Part shown: piece by piece, positions 1 through 8,134 of the stretch
Position numbering within the stretch: the first letter of the stretch is position 1
How the letters are laid out: every line of letters starts with the position of its first letter
From: Streptomyces sp. NBC_00341
GTDB taxonomy: Bacteria; Actinomycetota; Actinomycetes; Streptomycetales; Streptomycetaceae
DNA: 64,000 nucleotides
Reading direction: 5' to 3'
Assembly: GCF_041435055.1 (NCBI RefSeq)
Contig: NZ_CP108002.1
Coordinates: 8,184,001-8,248,000, forward strand
Position numbers and translations under genes: made by a program
Notes under the pieces: generated by a model
Databases searched by the model: none
Seen by the model: only the letters and a program-made list of their open reading frames with translations
What the model was told of the DNA's origin: nothing

Positions 1-301
1 TGCCCATCACGCTGGCGGACGAGCCCTGGCCCTTCCCGTACGGGCTCCACGCCACGATGACCGGCACCCGCTCTGTGCCGGCGGGACGGAATACATCGAC
101 GTTGATCGTGACGCCGTCGCGCAGTGTGACCGGCACGTCCTTGTCGAGCACGATGTCGAGGGGGAGCGGCTTGAACGGCGGGGCGATCTGAAAGCCCGCC
201 TCCAGTGTTCGGGAACCGGGCTCGTAGCCGCTCAGTACTCCGTACCGGCCACCCGGCTCCAGTGGCTGAGAGGGCGTGAATACCTTCTGGACATCACTCA
301 T
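1..301 (-). CDS. CocE/NonD-type hydrolase, N-terminal part (cut by window edge)
   Basis: Only the first 100 residues lie in the window; the rest is off the left edge. My translation gives the beta-strand pattern DGVTINVDVFRPAG followed by PVIVAWSPYGKG, the usual N-terminal signature of the CocE/NonD (X-Pro dipeptidyl-peptidase S15-like) serine hydrolases that cleave esters or amides. The catalytic Ser, Asp and His would be outside the window. The ATG at 301 is preceded by GAGGAG at a good distance. It is transcribed divergently from the TetR-family gene at 420, and the shared 118-bp intergenic region holds a perfect 22-bp palindrome, so TetR control of this hydrolase is likely (inference). 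Confidence 0.75.
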   Translation of the reverse strand, partial: MSDVQKVFTPSQPLEPGGRYGVLSGYEPGSRTLEAGFQIAPPFKPLPLDIVLDKDVPVTLRDGVTINVDVFRPAGTERVPVIVAWSPYGKGQGSSASVMG

Positions 302-373
302 GGTGAACTCCTCGCATCTCTGCGTCCGTGGACCGGCTCTGTCCACGATGCGAGCGTACGTCCGTGATCGCAA

Positions 374-395
374 GATCTCAACAGCTGTTGAGATC
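374..395. promoter_or_regulatory. Perfect 22-bp palindrome, probable TetR operator
   Basis: The core ATCTCAACAGCTGTTGAGAT, extended by one G and one C, reads the same on both strands. It lies 24 bp before the TetR start at 420 and 72 bp from the divergent hydrolase start. Position and symmetry fit the operator of a homodimeric TetR repressor controlling itself and the hydrolase. The binding protein is inferred. Confidence 0.7.
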
Positions 396-419
396 ATGGT
401 CCGGGGGTAGTTTTGGCAC

Positions 420-1064
420 ATGACCGCGCACACGACTCCCACCGCGACCGGCCGTCTCGGACGACGGCCGGGAACGAACACGACGCGGCAGGCGATCCTC
501 GCCGCGGCCCGCGCCCGTTTCGCAGCCGACGGCTTCACAGCGACGACGATCCGGCGGGTCGCGGCCGACGCCGGCGTGGACGCGTCGCTGGTGATGCAGT
601 TCTTCCGGTCGAAGAACGAGCTGTTCGCCGCCGTCATGTCCGTGCCCGCTGACGCGTTGACACGCTTCAGTGCCGCGTTCGAGGGTGCGGACGACGGCCT
701 CGGAGAGCGTGTCGTCCGCGCCTTCCTCGAGGTGTGGGAGGAGGACGTACGGAGCTCGGAGCCGCTCATGGCGATGCTCCGGGGTGCCATCGCCAACGAT
801 CAGGCGAACGAGCAGCTGCGCGGCTTCCTCCAGGAACGACTGCTGGTCGACGCTCTCGCGTCGCGCTCCGTCGGCGACGACTTGACGCTCCGGGTGGGGA
901 TCGTGTCGTCGATGCTTGTCGGGCTCGTGGTGGGGCGAGGCGTCGTCGGTGTCCCCACGCTCACCGGGGTGGAGCGTGAGCAGCTGATCGCCCTTGTCGG
1001 GCCCGCCGTGCAGAGCGTGCTCGTGCCGATGCCATCGGCCGATGACAAGGCGGCGGACCGATGA
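420..1064 (+). CDS. TetR/AcrR-family transcriptional regulator
   Basis: The 214-aa protein has an N-terminal HTH at about residues 20-65, with the pattern TRQAILAAARARFAADGF...TTIRRVAADAGVDASLVMQFFRSKNELF, a classical TetR helix-turn-helix. The C-terminal all-alpha ligand/dimer domain (about 80-205) resembles the TetR_C_17-type domain of many Streptomyces regulators. It is divergent from the CocE-like hydrolase, with a perfect palindrome 24 bp upstream, so it probably represses both genes. Its stop overlaps the ATG of the next ORF (ATGA). The ligand cannot be predicted. Family assignment is firm; the regulon is inferred. Confidence 0.9.
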   Translation: MTAHTTPTATGRLGRRPGTNTTRQAILAAARARFAADGFTATTIRRVAADAGVDASLVMQFFRSKNELFAAVMSVPADALTRFSAAFEGADDGLGERVVRAFLEVWEEDVRSSEPLMAMLRGAIANDQANEQLRGFLQERLLVDALASRSVGDDLTLRVGIVSSMLVGLVVGRGVVGVPTLTGVEREQLIALVGPAVQSVLVPMPSADDKAADR

Positions 1065-1318
1065 CGGCGATCGACGGGCGCATCTACGTCGACGGGCGCC
1101 CCACCCCGTGCCCACCGGACCTGGAGGACGCCGCCGACGACCTGGAACGGTCGGGCGGTGTCGCCTGGATCGGGTTGATGGACCCGGGCGCGGACGAGCT
1201 GGAGGCGGCCGCGGCCCGGGTCGGGCTGCACCCCCTGGCCGTCGAGGACGCGCGTCCTCTGGAGCGTCTTCAAGTGGCGGCGCTGGCTCTGACTCGTCGC
1301 TCCGGAAGCACGTCGTAG
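1061..1318 (+). pseudogene. Truncated CorA-like metal transporter, N-terminal remnant
   Basis: The 85-aa reading frame begins with an ATG overlapping the TetR stop. Residues 1-66 match the cytoplasmic N-terminus of CorA-type Mg/Co transporters (VAWIGLMDPGADELEAAA, then GLHPLAVEDA). After ...VEDARPLE the similarity ends; the frame continues with unrelated residues and stops. The long alpha-helical funnel and the two C-terminal membrane helices with the GMN motif are missing, whereas intact CorA proteins exceed 300 aa. The break near 1260 followed by a terminator hairpin suggests a deletion joint. A functional transporter is excluded. Confidence 0.7.
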
Positions 1319-1320
1319 CG

Positions 1321-1357
1321 GCCGGGGGGCAGGCGGCACTGCCGCCTGCTCCCCGGC
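1321..1357. terminator. Bidirectional hairpin terminator
   Basis: A GC-rich inverted repeat pairs GCCGGGG and GCAGGCGGCA with TGCCGCCTGC and CCCCGGC around a tight loop. It sits between the CorA remnant and the convergent flavin-monooxygenase gene ending at 1435, so it can stop transcription from both sides. Confidence 0.6.
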
Positions 1358-1434
1358 CTGCATTGCCGCTGTGCCAGTCACGTGTTCCCTGGCAGTGCCC
1401 GGGACCGAGGGCCGGCCGCGTCCTCGCCGCGAAC

Positions 1435-2706
1435 TCAGCCGGCCTTGTTCGGAGCAACCGGCGCGAAGCGGTCCAGGGTGGTGATCCCCTCGAACCTGTG
1501 CGGCTGGGATCCCGCCATCAGCCTGCCGTAGTTCTCGGACAGGGCTTCGAGGTTGAGGGCTCCGTGCAACGTGATGACACGGGCGTCCCGCCAAGCCCGT
1601 TGAATGGGCTCACTTTCCATGATCGCGGTCGAGCCGGAGTTCCGCTGGAGCAGTTCGATCGCCTCCGCGCACCATTTGGCCGCGTAGGCCGTCTCGGCGA
1701 GGACGCGCGCACTGAACATCTGCATGTACTCGGGTTCGGCCGGCGTTCCGGCGGCGGCGAGTGCTCCGAGCCGGTCGGTCTCATCGGCGTTGGCGCGGGT
1801 CAGCAACGTCGCTGAGCGGATCTTCGAATGAACCTCTGTGAGCATCAAGTGTGTGAGCGGCGCTTCCAGCTGATTCCTGTACGTCGTGCCGCGCAGAGGC
1901 CGGCCGGCGGCGCGTTCGAGGAACCTGTCCAGTGCACCTTGGGCGAGGCCGATCGACATCCCCGCCATGAGGCTGAACGCCCAGCCGAGGGTCGGCGCCT
2001 TCCAGAGGGCACCCTTGAGGCCGTTGTCGAGAGAGCCGCCGACGACATGCCGGAAGTCGACGCCGCGATGTTCCGGAACGAAGAGCCGGTCCTCTGCGAG
2101 CGTGATGGACACACTGCCGGTGGCGCGCATGCCGGCGACCTGCCAGTCGTCGAGGAACCGGAGTTCGGCGCGAGGGACCTGAACGCCTACCAGGTAGGGG
2201 CCTTCGCCGTCGTCGGCGATGCAGCCGAGGTTGGTGAAGGGTGCCCAGAGCGAGTCGCTGCCGAACGTCCAGGGGCCGCCGGAGATGGTCCAGCCGCCCT
2301 CGACCCGCTGTGCGCGCCCCTTGGAGGCCGGGAAGTGGCTTGAGGCGGCGACCCGCGGTCCGACCCACGCGGGGCCGAAGACCTCCTCGACCACCTGAGC
2401 CCCCGAACCGGCGGGAATCCAGTTCGTCGAGGCCCCCACCCATACGGTCCATCCGCACGAGCCGTCCCACCTGGACACCTCGGAGACGACGTCCAACTGC
2501 TCCCGAACGGTCAGCTCGTAGCCGCCGAACTCCGCGGGACTGCCGATGTCGAACGCTCCGGTCGCGTCCAGATCGGCGATGGTCTCGTCGGGAAGCCGGC
2601 CCGCGCGTTCCGCAGACAGCGCGCGTTTCCTCAGGTCCGGCCCGAGCGCCCGGACCTTCTCCAGGACCGTCGTCAGCCTCTCGGACGTGGGGTGAGTCGC
2701 AACCAT
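1435..2706 (-). CDS. Acyl-CoA-dehydrogenase-fold flavin monooxygenase (group D-like)
   Basis: The 423-aa protein has the three-part acyl-CoA dehydrogenase fold: N-terminal helical domain with FGGYELTVREQLDVVSEVSRWDGSCGWTVWVG, beta domain with FLDDWQVAGMRATGSVSIT, and C-terminal helical bundle. There is no obvious catalytic Glu of true dehydrogenases. The start of the molecule and the DGSCGW segment resemble two-component hydroxylases such as HsaA and the indole/dibenzothiophene oxygenases, which use reduced flavin from a partner reductase. The ATG at 2706 follows AGGAG. The first flavin reductase I see is 30 kb away, so the partner is unknown. A promoter module at 3045-3079 points toward this gene. 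Substrate unknown. Confidence 0.8.
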   Translation of the reverse strand: MVATHPTSERLTTVLEKVRALGPDLRKRALSAERAGRLPDETIADLDATGAFDIGSPAEFGGYELTVREQLDVVSEVSRWDGSCGWTVWVGASTNWIPAGSGAQVVEEVFGPAWVGPRVAASSHFPASKGRAQRVEGGWTISGGPWTFGSDSLWAPFTNLGCIADDGEGPYLVGVQVPRAELRFLDDWQVAGMRATGSVSITLAEDRLFVPEHRGVDFRHVVGGSLDNGLKGALWKAPTLGWAFSLMAGMSIGLAQGALDRFLERAAGRPLRGTTYRNQLEAPLTHLMLTEVHSKIRSATLLTRANADETDRLGALAAAGTPAEPEYMQMFSARVLAETAYAAKWCAEAIELLQRNSGSTAIMESEPIQRAWRDARVITLHGALNLEALSENYGRLMAGSQPHRFEGITTLDRFAPVAPNKAG

Positions 2707-3044
2707 CGTCGATATCTCCTGTGGTCGATTCTTGCGGGTGAGGGTCCGACCGCGCTTTTGCCGGCTCGAACTCTCAGCCTTCGTGCAGTTGTGGCTCTGA
2801 CCTGCGGCATCCGGAGGCCGGATGTCTGTTCATGGGAATCGTCGTCCGAGGTGACCCCCGAGGCGGTCGCCCGGTCGCCGGGCAGCGGTCCGGTCCGGAG
2901 CAGGGCCACCGCGTGTGCCGCTGGTGTTGCGGTGGTGATGAACCCTGAAGGACAGGCGGTGGCGGGGCCGCAGCGAATAGTGATCGTTTGATGGCAGCTC
3001 CCGGCCACCCACCGCCCGGCGGGTAAAACGGTGCCCTCAATCGC

Positions 3045-3079
3045 ACCGTAGAAGGCGCACTTTAAAGTGTCAACATTTT
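3045..3079 (-). promoter_or_regulatory. Promoter/operator module, copy 1
   Basis: Read leftward, AAAATGTTGACACTTT contains TTGACA (3073-3068), a 17-bp spacer and TACGGT (3050-3045), a good housekeeping-sigma promoter. The bases around the -35 are shared with copies at 3284, 10943 and 11124. It points toward the flavin monooxygenase. Confidence 0.55.
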
Positions 3080-3283
3080 CGACATCCTTATTCTCGGCCA
3101 TGTGTCGTGCACCGATAGTGACCGGCGTGTCGACTCGTGCGTGATACAGCCCTGGGGTCGAGCTCCGGGCGTGGTGACGCCGCGTGTGGGTGCGTGAGGG
3201 GTTCAGGCCTCTGGTGCCTGCGTGTCGCCTGTCCTCCCGGTCGGTTCCGCGCGGGCGGTAGGGCGATGTAACTCGGAGGACAT

Positions 3284-3318
3284 GAAGTGTTGACAGTTTC
3301 TCCATGGCTCTCGATGAT
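3284..3318 (+). promoter_or_regulatory. Promoter/operator module, copy 2
   Basis: GAAGTGTTGACAGTTTC carries TTGACA at 3290-3295, then 17 bp and GATGAT at 3313-3318. It faces the SnoaL-like gene at 3650, giving a leader of roughly 320 bp. The -10 is weaker than in copies 1 and 4. Confidence 0.45.
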
Positions 3319-3649
3319 GGTGCCCACGTCCGCCACCCTTTCGTCGGCCTTGAGCCGTCGTCGGAAGTGACGGAAGGTAATTCGGATGCCGAACCGGCGG
3401 GGTCAACGGGCCGCTGAGTCGTCGCTCGGTGGTCGACTCGCGACCCGTACCGCACGCAGCCGCACGCATTGCGCTTCAGGGCGGACGGCCGGGACTGCAC
3501 CTCGCCGGCAAGGGGACGGAGTGCACTCCTCGGGCCGCGCTCCATGCTCCGGCGGCTGCCGAGTAACAGTCGGACCGCCACTGAGCGCGTGCTTCACAGC
3601 TGGCATCGGGAGTGCCCCACTGGCGACTTGAAGGATGAGGAGCGCAACA

Positions 3650-4171
3650 ATGGTTGAACACGACAAGGCCGCCATTATCGAAGTCCTGAATCTCTACGGC
3701 TTCGCGCTTGATGCCCACGAGTGGGACCTGTTCGACCGCGTTTTCGCGGAGGATGTGACCGCTGAATTTGGTCCTGCCGGAAACGCCTGGGAGGGGCTCG
3801 CCACTTTCAAGCGCTCGTTTGCCGAGTTCCATGCGGGGCTGGACGGACATCAGCACACGATGATGGGTCATCTCGTACATGTCGACGGTGACAAGGCGCA
3901 CGCCTTCAGTTATGGCAATTGGCTGCTTGTGCGCGAGGCGGCCGACGGCGGCCCGACGTGGCAGGGGACCGGCTGGTACGACGACGAACTGGTCCGGACC
4001 GAGCAGGGATGGCGGATCCGGCACCGTGTCTGCCGGCTGATGTCCTGGGCCGGCAACCCCTCGGTGCCCGAGCCGAACGCCGAACACCACCCCGACATGA
4101 AGACGAACGTCCTGCGCCAGCACATCGAGGAGGGCAGGGTCGCGTTCCACAAGGCTATCCAGGCCAAGTAG
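3650..4171 (+). CDS. SnoaL-like (NTF2-fold) protein
   Basis: The 173-aa protein has the SnoaL_4/NTF2-like pattern: an N-terminal helix (AAIIEVLNLYGFALDAHEWDLFDRVFAEDV), then a cone-shaped beta sheet with HTMMGHLVHVDGDKAHAFSYGNW and a final strand WRIRHRVCRLMSWAGN. This fold includes polyketide cyclases, isomerases and small hydrolases; many have a catalytic Asp/His pocket, and His and Asp residues are present here. The ATG at 3650 is preferred over 3635 because GAGGAG precedes it. A divergent promoter module pairs it with the flavin monooxygenase, suggesting a shared oxidative pathway (inference). Exact reaction unknown. Confidence 0.8.
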   Translation: MVEHDKAAIIEVLNLYGFALDAHEWDLFDRVFAEDVTAEFGPAGNAWEGLATFKRSFAEFHAGLDGHQHTMMGHLVHVDGDKAHAFSYGNWLLVREAADGGPTWQGTGWYDDELVRTEQGWRIRHRVCRLMSWAGNPSVPEPNAEHHPDMKTNVLRQHIEEGRVAFHKAIQAK

Positions 4172-4349
4172 GCCGCCGGGCGTGCGCGGCGTGGGGCCTT
4201 GAGGCTCTCGCCGCGCACCGCCTCCGATATGAGTCGACGTCAGGCCGGCTCCCTTGAACGTCGTGTTGGTCCTTCAGCGCGTCGTGTGCTTCGACGTGCT
4301 CCCGTTGCGAGCGATTGCTCGCACTCGTTTTACCGATGGAGCCTCAAGG

Positions 4350-4865
4350 ATGACTGAAAGCCAGATTTCGCCGCCCGCAGTCGTGACGCTCGCATGCGGT
4401 ACGACGGTGCTTGCGACGCGAGGCACCTCGGCCGGCGAGTTCGTGGCCTGGATGGACAAGGCCTTCGCTGACGAGAACGTGCTCCTGGACGCGCAGCCCG
4501 AGCATTACGTGATGGTCGGGCAGCCGGACGGAACGGTCCACATCGTCGAGAACGTCGGCCCCCACATCTGCTCCTTCTACCTGGGCAGTTGGTCTGCCGA
4601 GGCAATGGCATGGGCCGCAGACGCGGACGAGCGCCTCCCGGAAGCGGAGTTCCCGTACAAGAAGGCCACAAATCTCTACCTTGCCGACGGCACGGTCGTG
4701 GGGCGTGTGCTGATTCAGTTCGGTGACACCGCTGAAGGCTTCACGTCGAGTCTGACGGTCTACCTGCCCACCTCGTGCCCGGAGAGTGTTCTGGAGCATC
4801 ATCTCCGGCACTTCGCCGTCGAGTTCAGGAACTGGATCGTCGCCTCGGCAGCGGCCCGCGCCTGA
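4350..4865 (+). CDS. Conserved hypothetical protein, 171 aa
   Basis: I do not recognise the family. The protein is soluble, acidic, and mixed alpha/beta in appearance. Features include WMDKAFADENVLLDAQPEHYVMVGQPDGTVH written in pieces around residues 35-70, a GPHICSFYLGSW segment and a C-terminal amphipathic helix. The ATG at 4350 is chosen because GGAG lies 8 nt upstream; an earlier ATG at 4254 would add 32 residues rich in hydrophobics that look unrelated. It follows the SnoaL-like gene in the same direction with a 178-bp gap, so co-transcription from the upstream module is possible. No function is assigned. Confidence 0.6.
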   Translation: MTESQISPPAVVTLACGTTVLATRGTSAGEFVAWMDKAFADENVLLDAQPEHYVMVGQPDGTVHIVENVGPHICSFYLGSWSAEAMAWAADADERLPEAEFPYKKATNLYLADGTVVGRVLIQFGDTAEGFTSSLTVYLPTSCPESVLEHHLRHFAVEFRNWIVASAAARA

Positions 4866-5037
4866 GGAACGGCACGGCGGGCCAACGGACTCGCCGACGG
4901 CTGCAGGTCTGCGGGTGCCGCAGAGACTATTCGAGGGATGTTCGTAGCTGTCGGTGGAAACGGCCGGCGGCACGCAGACGCAGTACCGCATCGTTGGCCT
5001 GTGGTTCTCCGTTGGTGATCCGTAGACCGTCCTCGCC

Positions 5038-5720
5038 GTGGGGCCGTACGGTCACGCCGTCGACACGGCTCGAAGGTCAAGGTCACCTTCATCATGGGCC
5101 ACGACAGCCACGGCCACCCGCAGACCTCGGCCACCGGCTGCTCCGGCACCGTACAGACCATCGCCGACGGCGAGCACGACCCCAACGCCAACATCTTCGG
5201 TGTCTGGGATGCCGAGTACACCGACAAGGGCGCGAACGGACAGCCCGCCCTGACCACGCACGACGAACACATCAGCCAGCCCAGCCACCGCCAGGCCGAG
5301 CACTACGGAGGCTCCGCCGGGGTGTCGGTCGTCAACCGTGACGCGGCCCACGGCGGCAAGACCGTCGGGAGCATCGAGAACGGCGACTGGATCTCCTTCA
5401 CGCCCTACGCGCTGGACGATGCCACCAAGTTGACCGCCCGCGTCGCCTCCGCTGGGAGACGTTCCAGGACGTCTCCACGAACCTGAGCAACCGCCCGGCC
5501 GGCACCACCACCCTCCACGGCGGACGGGACCAAGGTCCAGCTCTACGGGTGCAATGGTTCCGGGGCGCAGAAGTGGACGCCGGGGGCCGATGGGACCTTG
5601 CGCAATCCGCAGTCCGGCAAGTGCCTCGACGCGGAGGGTGTGTCCTCCGCCGACCGGACCAGGTTGCACCTGTGGACCTGCGGCACCGGCGCCAACCAGA
5701 AATGGGTCCTGCCCAGCTGA
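5038..5720 (+). pseudogene. Decayed secreted ThuA/CBM6/ricin-lectin protein
   Basis: Three pieces of one family remain. At about 5080-5440 there is KVKVTFIMGHDSHGHPQ..GANGQPALTTHDEHISQP, followed by GGKTVGSIENGDWISFTPYALDD, as found in ThuA-domain, carbohydrate-binding secreted proteins. The text then jumps from ARVAS straight to WETFQDVSTNLSNRPAGTTTL in another frame, missing the usual intervening segment. A second jump leads to a ricin-type lectin repeat (VQLYGCNGSGAQKW, then GKCLDAEG and LHLWTCGTGANQKWVLPS) ending at TGA 5720. The N-terminal secretion signal is absent. At least two internal deletions make this non-functional. Confidence 0.75.
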
Positions 5721-5789
5721 GTGACCCGCTCGACACCGTCATCGGCGCGGGGGCGACGGTGGCGGGACCGGCCCCTCACACGGGTCGGT

Positions 5790-5830
5790 GACGGCGGCAG
5801 TGCGCGACGCCGAAGCGCCCTGCCGCCGTC
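5790..5830. terminator. Hairpin terminator
   Basis: GACGGCGGCAG at 5790-5800 pairs with CTGCCGCCGTC at 5820-5830. It lies just past the 3' end of the leftward symporter gene (5862) and after the ThuA/ricin remnant, so it likely serves the symporter operon. Confidence 0.55.
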
Positions 5831-5861
5831 TCTCACGCCCATCGGTGACGGCCGATCGAGG

Positions 5862-7496
5862 TCATTTCACTTGCTCGGAGGAGTTCGCGGACCCCGCCCC
5901 GGTCAGGGCTCGCTCCTCCAAGTCCTGGTACCGGGCACGGGCCGTCGATCCGGACGCCGTTACTCGGCTCGCGGCCCAGCCCATGAGGAAGCCCACCGGT
6001 ACGGACACGAGGCCGGTTGCCTCCAACGGGAACCAGGCGAAGTCGGCCCCGGGCAGGATGGAATTGGGCGAACCGGAGACGGCCGGACCGAACAGTTGCA
6101 GCACCACGCATGTGCCGAGCCCTCCGTAGACGCTCCAGAGCATGCCCGCCCGTGTGTAACCCGACCAGAAGAGTTCGAACACAACCGTGGGCAGGATGGC
6201 CGCTGCCGCGGCCGTGATGGCGAACTGGGCGAGGAAGGTGACTTCTCTTCCCTCCAGCGCGACCGCCAGCACCACTGCCAGCGCGCCGACAGCGACCGCG
6301 GACCAGCGCAGGAGACGCATCTCGGTCTTTGCCCGCCGGTCGCGCCCGGCGCCGGAGGTGAAGACGTCGTGCGCCAGAGAGGCCGCGGACGAGAGGGTCA
6401 GCGCAGCCACCACGGTGAGGCTGGTCAGGAAGAACATGGAAACCGTGAGGGCAATGGTCATGCCGCCGGCGGAGCCGTCGGCGGCCAGTCGTATGGCCAG
6501 AAGCGGAAGTGCCGCGAGACCCTCGGGATCGGCCGCGCGGATGGCATCGGCCCCTACGACCGCGGTCGCACCGAAGCCCAGGAGAACGGCCAGCCCGCAG
6601 AAGAGGGCGACTGGTCCGATCGCGTATTTCACCGTACGGCGCGCGGACTCACCCCGATCGGTGGCGTTGAGACGCATCAGCATGTGGGGTCCCACAGCGG
6701 CTCCGAGGATCATGGTGATCAGCATGGAGAGCCGGGACCAGGCATCGTTGGCACCGACGCCGTGGAGCGGGTTCGGTGCGTAGTAGTGCGCGGGGTCGGG
6801 GCTGTTGTGCGCTGCCGCGTCGAGCAGCCGGTTCACGTTCCAGCCGAATGCGTTCAGCACCTGGCAGGCCAGCACGGCCATGGCGACGAGCAGGACCACC
6901 GTCTTGATGGTCTGGAGGATGCTGTTGCCCCGCATTCCGCTGAGGGAAGCTGCGCAGATCATGACTGCTCCGATGAGGGCGGTGCAGACCTGTGCGGCCG
7001 CGCCGGTATCGGAGAGTCCCATCAGAAAGGTCACAGCGGCGCCGGCGACCACCAGCTGAACCACGATCAGCGGCAGACAGAAGCACAGGGTCGCCACGGT
7101 GCCCGCGATGCGCGCGGCGGAGCCTGGGAAGCGGGCCCCCAGGGTGTCGCCGAGGGTGAACCGACCTACGCTGCGCAGTGGCTGGGCGAGAATCAGGAGC
7201 ACTCCCAACGAGCCCACGATGCTCATCGCCAGGGCCATGCCGTCGTAGCCGGCGAGTGCCACCAGCCCCGTGGTGGTCATCAGGGTGATGAGGGAGATGT
7301 GATCGCCCGCCAGAGCGAGCCCGTTGGTCACCGGCCTGACGGACCGTCCGGCCACGTACACGTCCGCCGGTCCGTCGGAGTCCGCGCCGTACATCAGGTA
7401 CAGGAGGACGACGCAGCAGACCACCAGGAGAAACGCCACCAGTGGCACGGCGCTCGATGGTGCTGCGGCGAGGAAGTGATCGGTTCGGTCCGTCAT
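5862..7496 (-). CDS. Sodium:solute symporter (SSS family, ActP-like)
   Basis: The 544-aa polytopic membrane protein has about 13 hydrophobic segments. Near the N-terminus it has the hallmark VYVAGRSVRPVTNGLALAGDHIS, followed by LITLMTTTGLVALAGYDG; this is the SSS/ActP pattern in which the first helices form the sodium and substrate sites. It should import a monocarboxylate such as acetate or pyruvate using sodium (family knowledge; exact substrate inferred). The ATG at 7496 overlaps the stop of the upstream DUF485 gene by 4 nt, as in yjcH-actP operons. The C-terminus is a short charged cytoplasmic tail. Confidence 0.88.
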   Translation of the reverse strand: MTDRTDHFLAAAPSSAVPLVAFLLVVCCVVLLYLMYGADSDGPADVYVAGRSVRPVTNGLALAGDHISLITLMTTTGLVALAGYDGMALAMSIVGSLGVLLILAQPLRSVGRFTLGDTLGARFPGSAARIAGTVATLCFCLPLIVVQLVVAGAAVTFLMGLSDTGAAAQVCTALIGAVMICAASLSGMRGNSILQTIKTVVLLVAMAVLACQVLNAFGWNVNRLLDAAAHNSPDPAHYYAPNPLHGVGANDAWSRLSMLITMILGAAVGPHMLMRLNATDRGESARRTVKYAIGPVALFCGLAVLLGFGATAVVGADAIRAADPEGLAALPLLAIRLAADGSAGGMTIALTVSMFFLTSLTVVAALTLSSAASLAHDVFTSGAGRDRRAKTEMRLLRWSAVAVGALAVVLAVALEGREVTFLAQFAITAAAAAILPTVVFELFWSGYTRAGMLWSVYGGLGTCVVLQLFGPAVSGSPNSILPGADFAWFPLEATGLVSVPVGFLMGWAASRVTASGSTARARYQDLEERALTGAGSANSSEQVK

Positions 7497-7858
7497 CGTC
7501 TGCCCTCTCCGTTGGCGGAGTTCAGGGCGACTTTCCCGCCACTGTTCCATTCCCGGTATGCCTCTTGCTGGCTACGGTCGAAGTGGACCGCTGTCGTGAG
7601 CAGCAGGCAACCTTGCAGGGCGAACAGCACGGTCCCGGCGGTGAGTTCACCTGCCACGTGGGTTCCCACGGGTATCCCGGTGAGTACCGGAAGGCCCACG
7701 ATCGCTACCCAGCCGGCGGCGTTGGCGATGACGAAGCGCCTGCGTGAACGGGAAGCGGCCGAGCGCAGCGTGTGGAGGCCGTTCTCATCGCCTCCCGGTC
7801 TCGAGGCTTGTGTGCCGTGGCGCCTCGGTTCGAAGAACGAGTGCTGGGGTGACTCCAT
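7493..7858 (-). CDS. DUF485-like small membrane protein
   Basis: The 121-aa protein has a charged N-terminus with RSRRRFVIANAAGWVAIVG and two hydrophobic helices, the second in LTAGTVLFALQGCLLLTTAVHF. It ends in a basic/polar tail with SQQEAYREW. Two-helix DUF485 proteins are the standard partner encoded just ahead of ActP-like symporters, and this gene overlaps the symporter start by 4 nt. The N-terminal arm of about 35 residues is longer than in YjcH. The ATG at 7858 follows AGGAGACATC. Role: probably assembly or modulation of the symporter (inference from context). Confidence 0.8.
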   Translation of the reverse strand: MESPQHSFFEPRRHGTQASRPGGDENGLHTLRSAASRSRRRFVIANAAGWVAIVGLPVLTGIPVGTHVAGELTAGTVLFALQGCLLLTTAVHFDRSQQEAYREWNSGGKVALNSANGEGRR

Positions 7859-8134
7859 GATGTCTCCTGATCGGGCCAAATGATGCAGCCGGCCGACCGG
7901 GTGGCCCAGCCCGGGCAGTGGCAGAAGTGGGACGACCGGCGTCTTGGACGCAGCGATCGGAGTGCACGCGCGACCGAGGCTGGAGCCGACGATGGGCGAG
8001 GCGGTGGTGTACCGGCGTGACCCACGCCAGGGCAAGTCACACCCGGGCCTCGATCAGCGCCAACGCTGCGGTGGTGGGCAGTGCGGTCGGGAGGCCCGGG
8101 GCGTCAGGCGCTCGACCTGCCACTCCCGGCGCGC

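Larger units (their letters stand above)
2707..3649. other. Intergenic region with two divergent promoter modules
   Basis: I find no convincing gene in these 943 bp: short frames lack codon bias and recognisable motifs. The stretch is flanked by divergent genes (flavin monooxygenase to the left, SnoaL-like gene to the right) and contains two oppositely oriented copies of an AAARTGTTGACACT-type promoter module, so long untranslated leaders are likely. Confidence 0.5.

Noticed and set aside
2692..3600. Several open frames up to about 300 codons between the flavin monooxygenase and the SnoaL-like gene
   Set aside because: No recognisable domains, poor start context, and they overlap the promoter modules; treated as non-coding.
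3650..4171. SgcJ-like enediyne protein
   Set aside because: Fold class fits, but the sequence is of a different SnoaL branch and it is 20 kb from PKSE.
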